From assembly GCF_002078875.1 (NCBI RefSeq), contig NC_034410.1, positions 40,165,532-40,229,531 on the forward strand: a DNA stretch of 64,000 nt, written 5' to 3'. This DNA is from Numida meleagris. Its lineage: Eukaryota > Chordata > Aves > Galliformes > Numididae. Shown in pieces: positions 63,001 to 64,000 of the stretch (position 1 is its first letter; the number at the start of each line of letters is the position of its first letter). Made by a program: the position numbers and the translations under genes. A model generated the notes under the pieces. The model was not told where the DNA came from and did not search any database. It worked only from the letters and a program-made list of their open reading frames with translations.

Positions 63001-63491
63001 TTCTTACCTTCACCTACCATAGAAACACCTATTGACATGCCCATAAACTTGCTTTTGGTCCATACGTGAGCGTTCACACACATTTTCTTCTCCTTGCACT
63101 CACAGTAAAAGCAAGATACCGGTGGATGGTGGGACACTTGTTCAGCCACAAACCTCAGCTTGTAGCACGTGGACTGGTCCTGGCCAGACTCCTTGGCAGG
63201 GTCCTTAGAAACCGCAGAGGCACCGTTAGTTCTGAATGGTTTCACTTTATCTTTAGGCACATCCCATGAGCAATGAAACGTTTCACCAATTATAGGGTTA
63301 TAGGGCTTCTTGGCAACCGCTCCCTTTCGGCCTTCATGAAAAGCTGTGAGATAATACTCCACAAAGCAGATAATTCTTTCCTCAGGAGTGGCTCCAGCTG
63401 CAATTGACAAAAACAGGTCTGGATGGGCCATGAAATTTGCATACATCTCCAGCAGGGATCTTTTCTCCAAAATAAATGTTGGAAGCACTAC
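50968..63491 (-). CDS. OSBPL10: OSBPL10 (ORP10), last five coding exons of a split gene
   Basis: Gene-level entry. Five exons on the minus strand join in phase (484+187+183+154+45 bp) to 350 codons plus stop, the C-terminal half of an ORP of about 760 residues. They form the oxysterol-binding-related lipid-transfer domain: entry segment [30 protein letters not shown] (residues about 62-76 of this part), the family signature EQVSHHPP (about 117-124), [13 protein letters not shown], and the conserved C-terminal helix [11 protein letters not shown]. In the family, His-His of the signature and nearby Lys bind PI4P. ORP10 works with ORP9 at ER contacts and moves phosphatidylserine. The N-terminal PH domain lies beyond the window. 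The closest alternative is OSBPL11; the STT3B neighbour, as on human 3p23, favours OSBPL10. Confidence 0.92.
51013..51750 (-). other. OSBPL10: OSBPL10 intron before the last coding exon
   Basis: 738 bp, no repeat or RNA recognised. The donor is GTGCTG, off consensus beyond GT. Confidence 0.85.
51751..51904 (-). CDS. OSBPL10: OSBPL10 penultimate coding exon
   Basis: 154 bp. It completes Arg, then 51 codons [36 protein letters not shown], ending [12 protein letters not shown]. The E-E-R-Q-R repeats form the conserved charged helix of the ORP domain; TPWxxKYF is also conserved. The acceptor is CGTGTGCTCCTTCCCCATCACGCAG-like (minus strand). The donor GAG|GTGCTG is weak. Confidence 0.93.
51905..53449 (-). 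other. OSBPL10: OSBPL10 intron
   Basis: 1.55 kb between GTAAGG and a CAG acceptor. An AT-dinucleotide stretch lies at about 53050-53092. No gene or CR1 is seen. Confidence 0.85.
53450..53632 (-). CDS. OSBPL10: OSBPL10 coding exon (third from end)
   Basis: 183 bp. It completes Arg, then 60 codons [36 protein letters not shown], ending KQGPLES, plus AG of an Arg codon. GEWNGTLEF is a beta-strand motif widely conserved in ORP domains. The donor is GTAAGG. Confidence 0.94.
53633..54749 (-). other. OSBPL10: OSBPL10 intron
   Basis: 1.1 kb, donor GTATGG. No recognised repeat. Confidence 0.85.
54750..54936 (-). CDS. OSBPL10: OSBPL10 coding exon (fourth from end)
   Basis: 187 bp. It completes Gly, then 61 codons [40 protein letters not shown], ending KPFYGGKVH, plus AG of an Arg codon. 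PWVELGGKV and [17 protein letters not shown] are typical ORP sequence. The acceptor is CCTGATGTAG and the donor GTATGG. Confidence 0.95.
56390..56700 (+). mobile_element. CR1 LINE 3' fragment, antisense to OSBPL10
   Basis: GGGACAGGTTCTGCACCAGAGGG, GGAACAGGCTGCCCAGGGCAG, GTTCAGGGAGCGTTTGGACAG, CAGACATTGGATGTGGATTTAGG and GGACTTGATGGTCCTTGTGG match a CR1 subfamily 3' end. The tail is degenerate (ATACGATTCTTTGCTTTTATGATTCTAC). The left limit is approximate. Confidence 0.85.
57551..57630 (-). CDS. possible alternative terminal exon of OSBPL10 (unproven)
   Basis: On the minus strand an acceptor-like ATGTTCCCTTACAG precedes an 80-base open segment. Spliced to the donor of exon 63008-63491 it stays in phase: G|CT makes Ala, then GEQEKKQP..., [16 protein letters not shown] and stop TAA (57551-57553). 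That would replace the last 189 residues with a 26-residue Glu/Gln/Asp-rich tail. The charged composition looks protein-like, but a 26-codon open stretch is not rare by chance. No match to a known protein is recognised. ATTAAA on the same strand lies about 390 bases downstream. This is inference only. Confidence 0.25.
62693..62911 (+). mobile_element. CR1 LINE 3' fragment, antisense to OSBPL10
   Basis: AACATTTCTTCTCTGAAAGAAC, GGCACTGAAATGGGCTGCCCAGG, CATCCCTGGAGGTG, GGACAAGATGATCTTAGAAG and CCAACCTTGGTGATTCTATGATTCTAT. An intact CR1 tail ending 96 bases from the exon 63008-63491 donor. Confidence 0.92.
63008..63491 (-). CDS. OSBPL10: OSBPL10 coding exon with the EQVSHHPP signature
   Basis: 484 bp on the minus strand. 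The acceptor is GCTTTGCATACAG; 161 codons begin [20 protein letters not shown] and end [11 protein letters not shown], plus G of a Gly codon; the donor is GTAAGA. Motifs: KPYNPIIGE (residues about 62-70 of the exon) and EQVSHHPP (about 117-124; DNA 63120-63143), the PI4P-binding signature of all ORPs. The stretch between them ([19 protein letters not shown]) is the variable loop. The open frame runs past the donor into the intron, but ORP similarity stops exactly at it. Confidence 0.95.
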
Positions 63492-64000
63492 CTGTATGCA
63501 AAGCAGACAAAGGCAGATATGATTTCCCCATGATCATACTACAGTGAGGGGTAGGGGGGGAGAACAGTTAATACAGCTGCAATTCTGGCTTAGCCAAGTT
63601 TCAGGATAGTGTATTTTCCTCCCCTCTGTAACAGCAATTTCCTTTTCTTTGCAGTGTAAATAATGAGCAAAGGAAAAAAAGCAGCAGCCTTGATAGCTGC
63701 ACCAGCTGCTTCCTATTTCATTATGATTCTCAACAGTAGCTCGTGCAACAGGGATGTGCTGTTCCGATCACATGGAAATTTTCCTTTTCCTCTCCTCTCA
63801 GTTAATAAACAAACCATTGTTCTCATTGTTCTCCTAGTTTACAAGGCAGAAAAAAAAACATACTTTGATGTAAACTGATTTAGTTCTAACATCAACAGAC
63901 CCAACAGATTATGACCCCCCAAAAAGCAAACCTTCCCAAGCCATTAGAAGATGGGTATCATACATAAACATACACGTACTAATCTAAGTGATGGAGAGTA
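63492..64000 (-). other. OSBPL10: OSBPL10 intron, right edge of window
   Basis: 509 bases upstream of the exon 63008-63491 acceptor. A short open frame on + (63663-63878) has no family features. The N-terminal half of OSBPL10 lies further right. Confidence 0.85.

Larger units (their letters stand above)
54937..63007 (-). other. OSBPL10: OSBPL10 intron (8.07 kb)
   Basis: Long intron between exon 63008-63491 (donor GTAAGA) and exon 54750-54936. It holds two CR1 3' ends in the orientation opposite to the gene (about 56390-56700 and 62693-62911), a possible cryptic or alternative terminal exon (57551-57630), and otherwise AT-rich sequence. No plus-strand gene was recognised in it. Confidence 0.85.

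Noticed and set aside
62907..63007. Continuation of the ORP frame past MVGEG
   Set aside because: Similarity stops at the GTAAGA donor and the next exon resumes in phase at 54936.
1..64000. CRISPR arrays, tRNA/rRNA genes, phage or operon structures
   Set aside because: No regularly spaced repeats, cloverleaf signals or packed coding; the sequence is vertebrate intron/exon in style.

Overview
The window is nuclear DNA of a bird. The evidence is the density of CR1 LINE fragments with the typical ATTCTATGATTCTATG tail, one LTR resembling avian ERVL-type LTRs, vertebrate split genes with long AT-rich introns, and no operon-like packing. A chicken-like (galliform) genome is plausible, but I cannot fix the species.

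Layout. Two protein genes lie tail to tail. Positions 1-14776 are the 3' part of a long first intron of STT3B; the first exon lies outside the window. STT3B coding exons 2-16 then run on the + strand from 14777 to 44383. All 15 exons have consensus splice sites and consistent phases. They give 721 codons plus stop, matching the C-terminal 721 residues of an 826-residue STT3B as I remember the human protein. The probable 3' UTR runs to about 46.0 kb. A gene-poor stretch follows. From about 49.7 kb to the right edge lie the last five coding exons of OSBPL10 on the - strand (stop at 50968, most upstream exon seen ends at 63491). They encode 350 residues, most of the oxysterol-binding-related lipid-transfer domain. 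The last 45-bp exon is too short to show as an ORF and was found by following splice phase. STT3B next to OSBPL10 is also the order on human 3p23.

Function. STT3B is the catalytic subunit of the oligosaccharyltransferase form that adds skipped or post-translational N-glycans in the ER. ORP10 moves phosphatidylserine/PI4P at ER contacts with Golgi or endosomes. They are neighbours by conserved synteny, not a functional unit.

Interspersed DNA. Seven or more CR1 pieces lie in introns, one of them with a recognisable but stop-broken reverse transcriptase. A four-piece CR1 cluster in STT3B intron 5 contains an inverted pair. There is a probable solo ERVL-type LTR in intron 4, plus several simple repeats and perfect palindromes.

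Most interesting leads: (1) a possible unannotated alternative terminal exon of OSBPL10 at 57551-57630, in phase with the upstream exon; (2) a perfect 22-bp palindrome at 28185-28206; (3) an inverted CR1 pair that could form intronic dsRNA; (4) a (CA)/(TG) alternating block in the OSBPL10 3' UTR. I found no bacterial-type system, CRISPR array, tRNA or rRNA gene.
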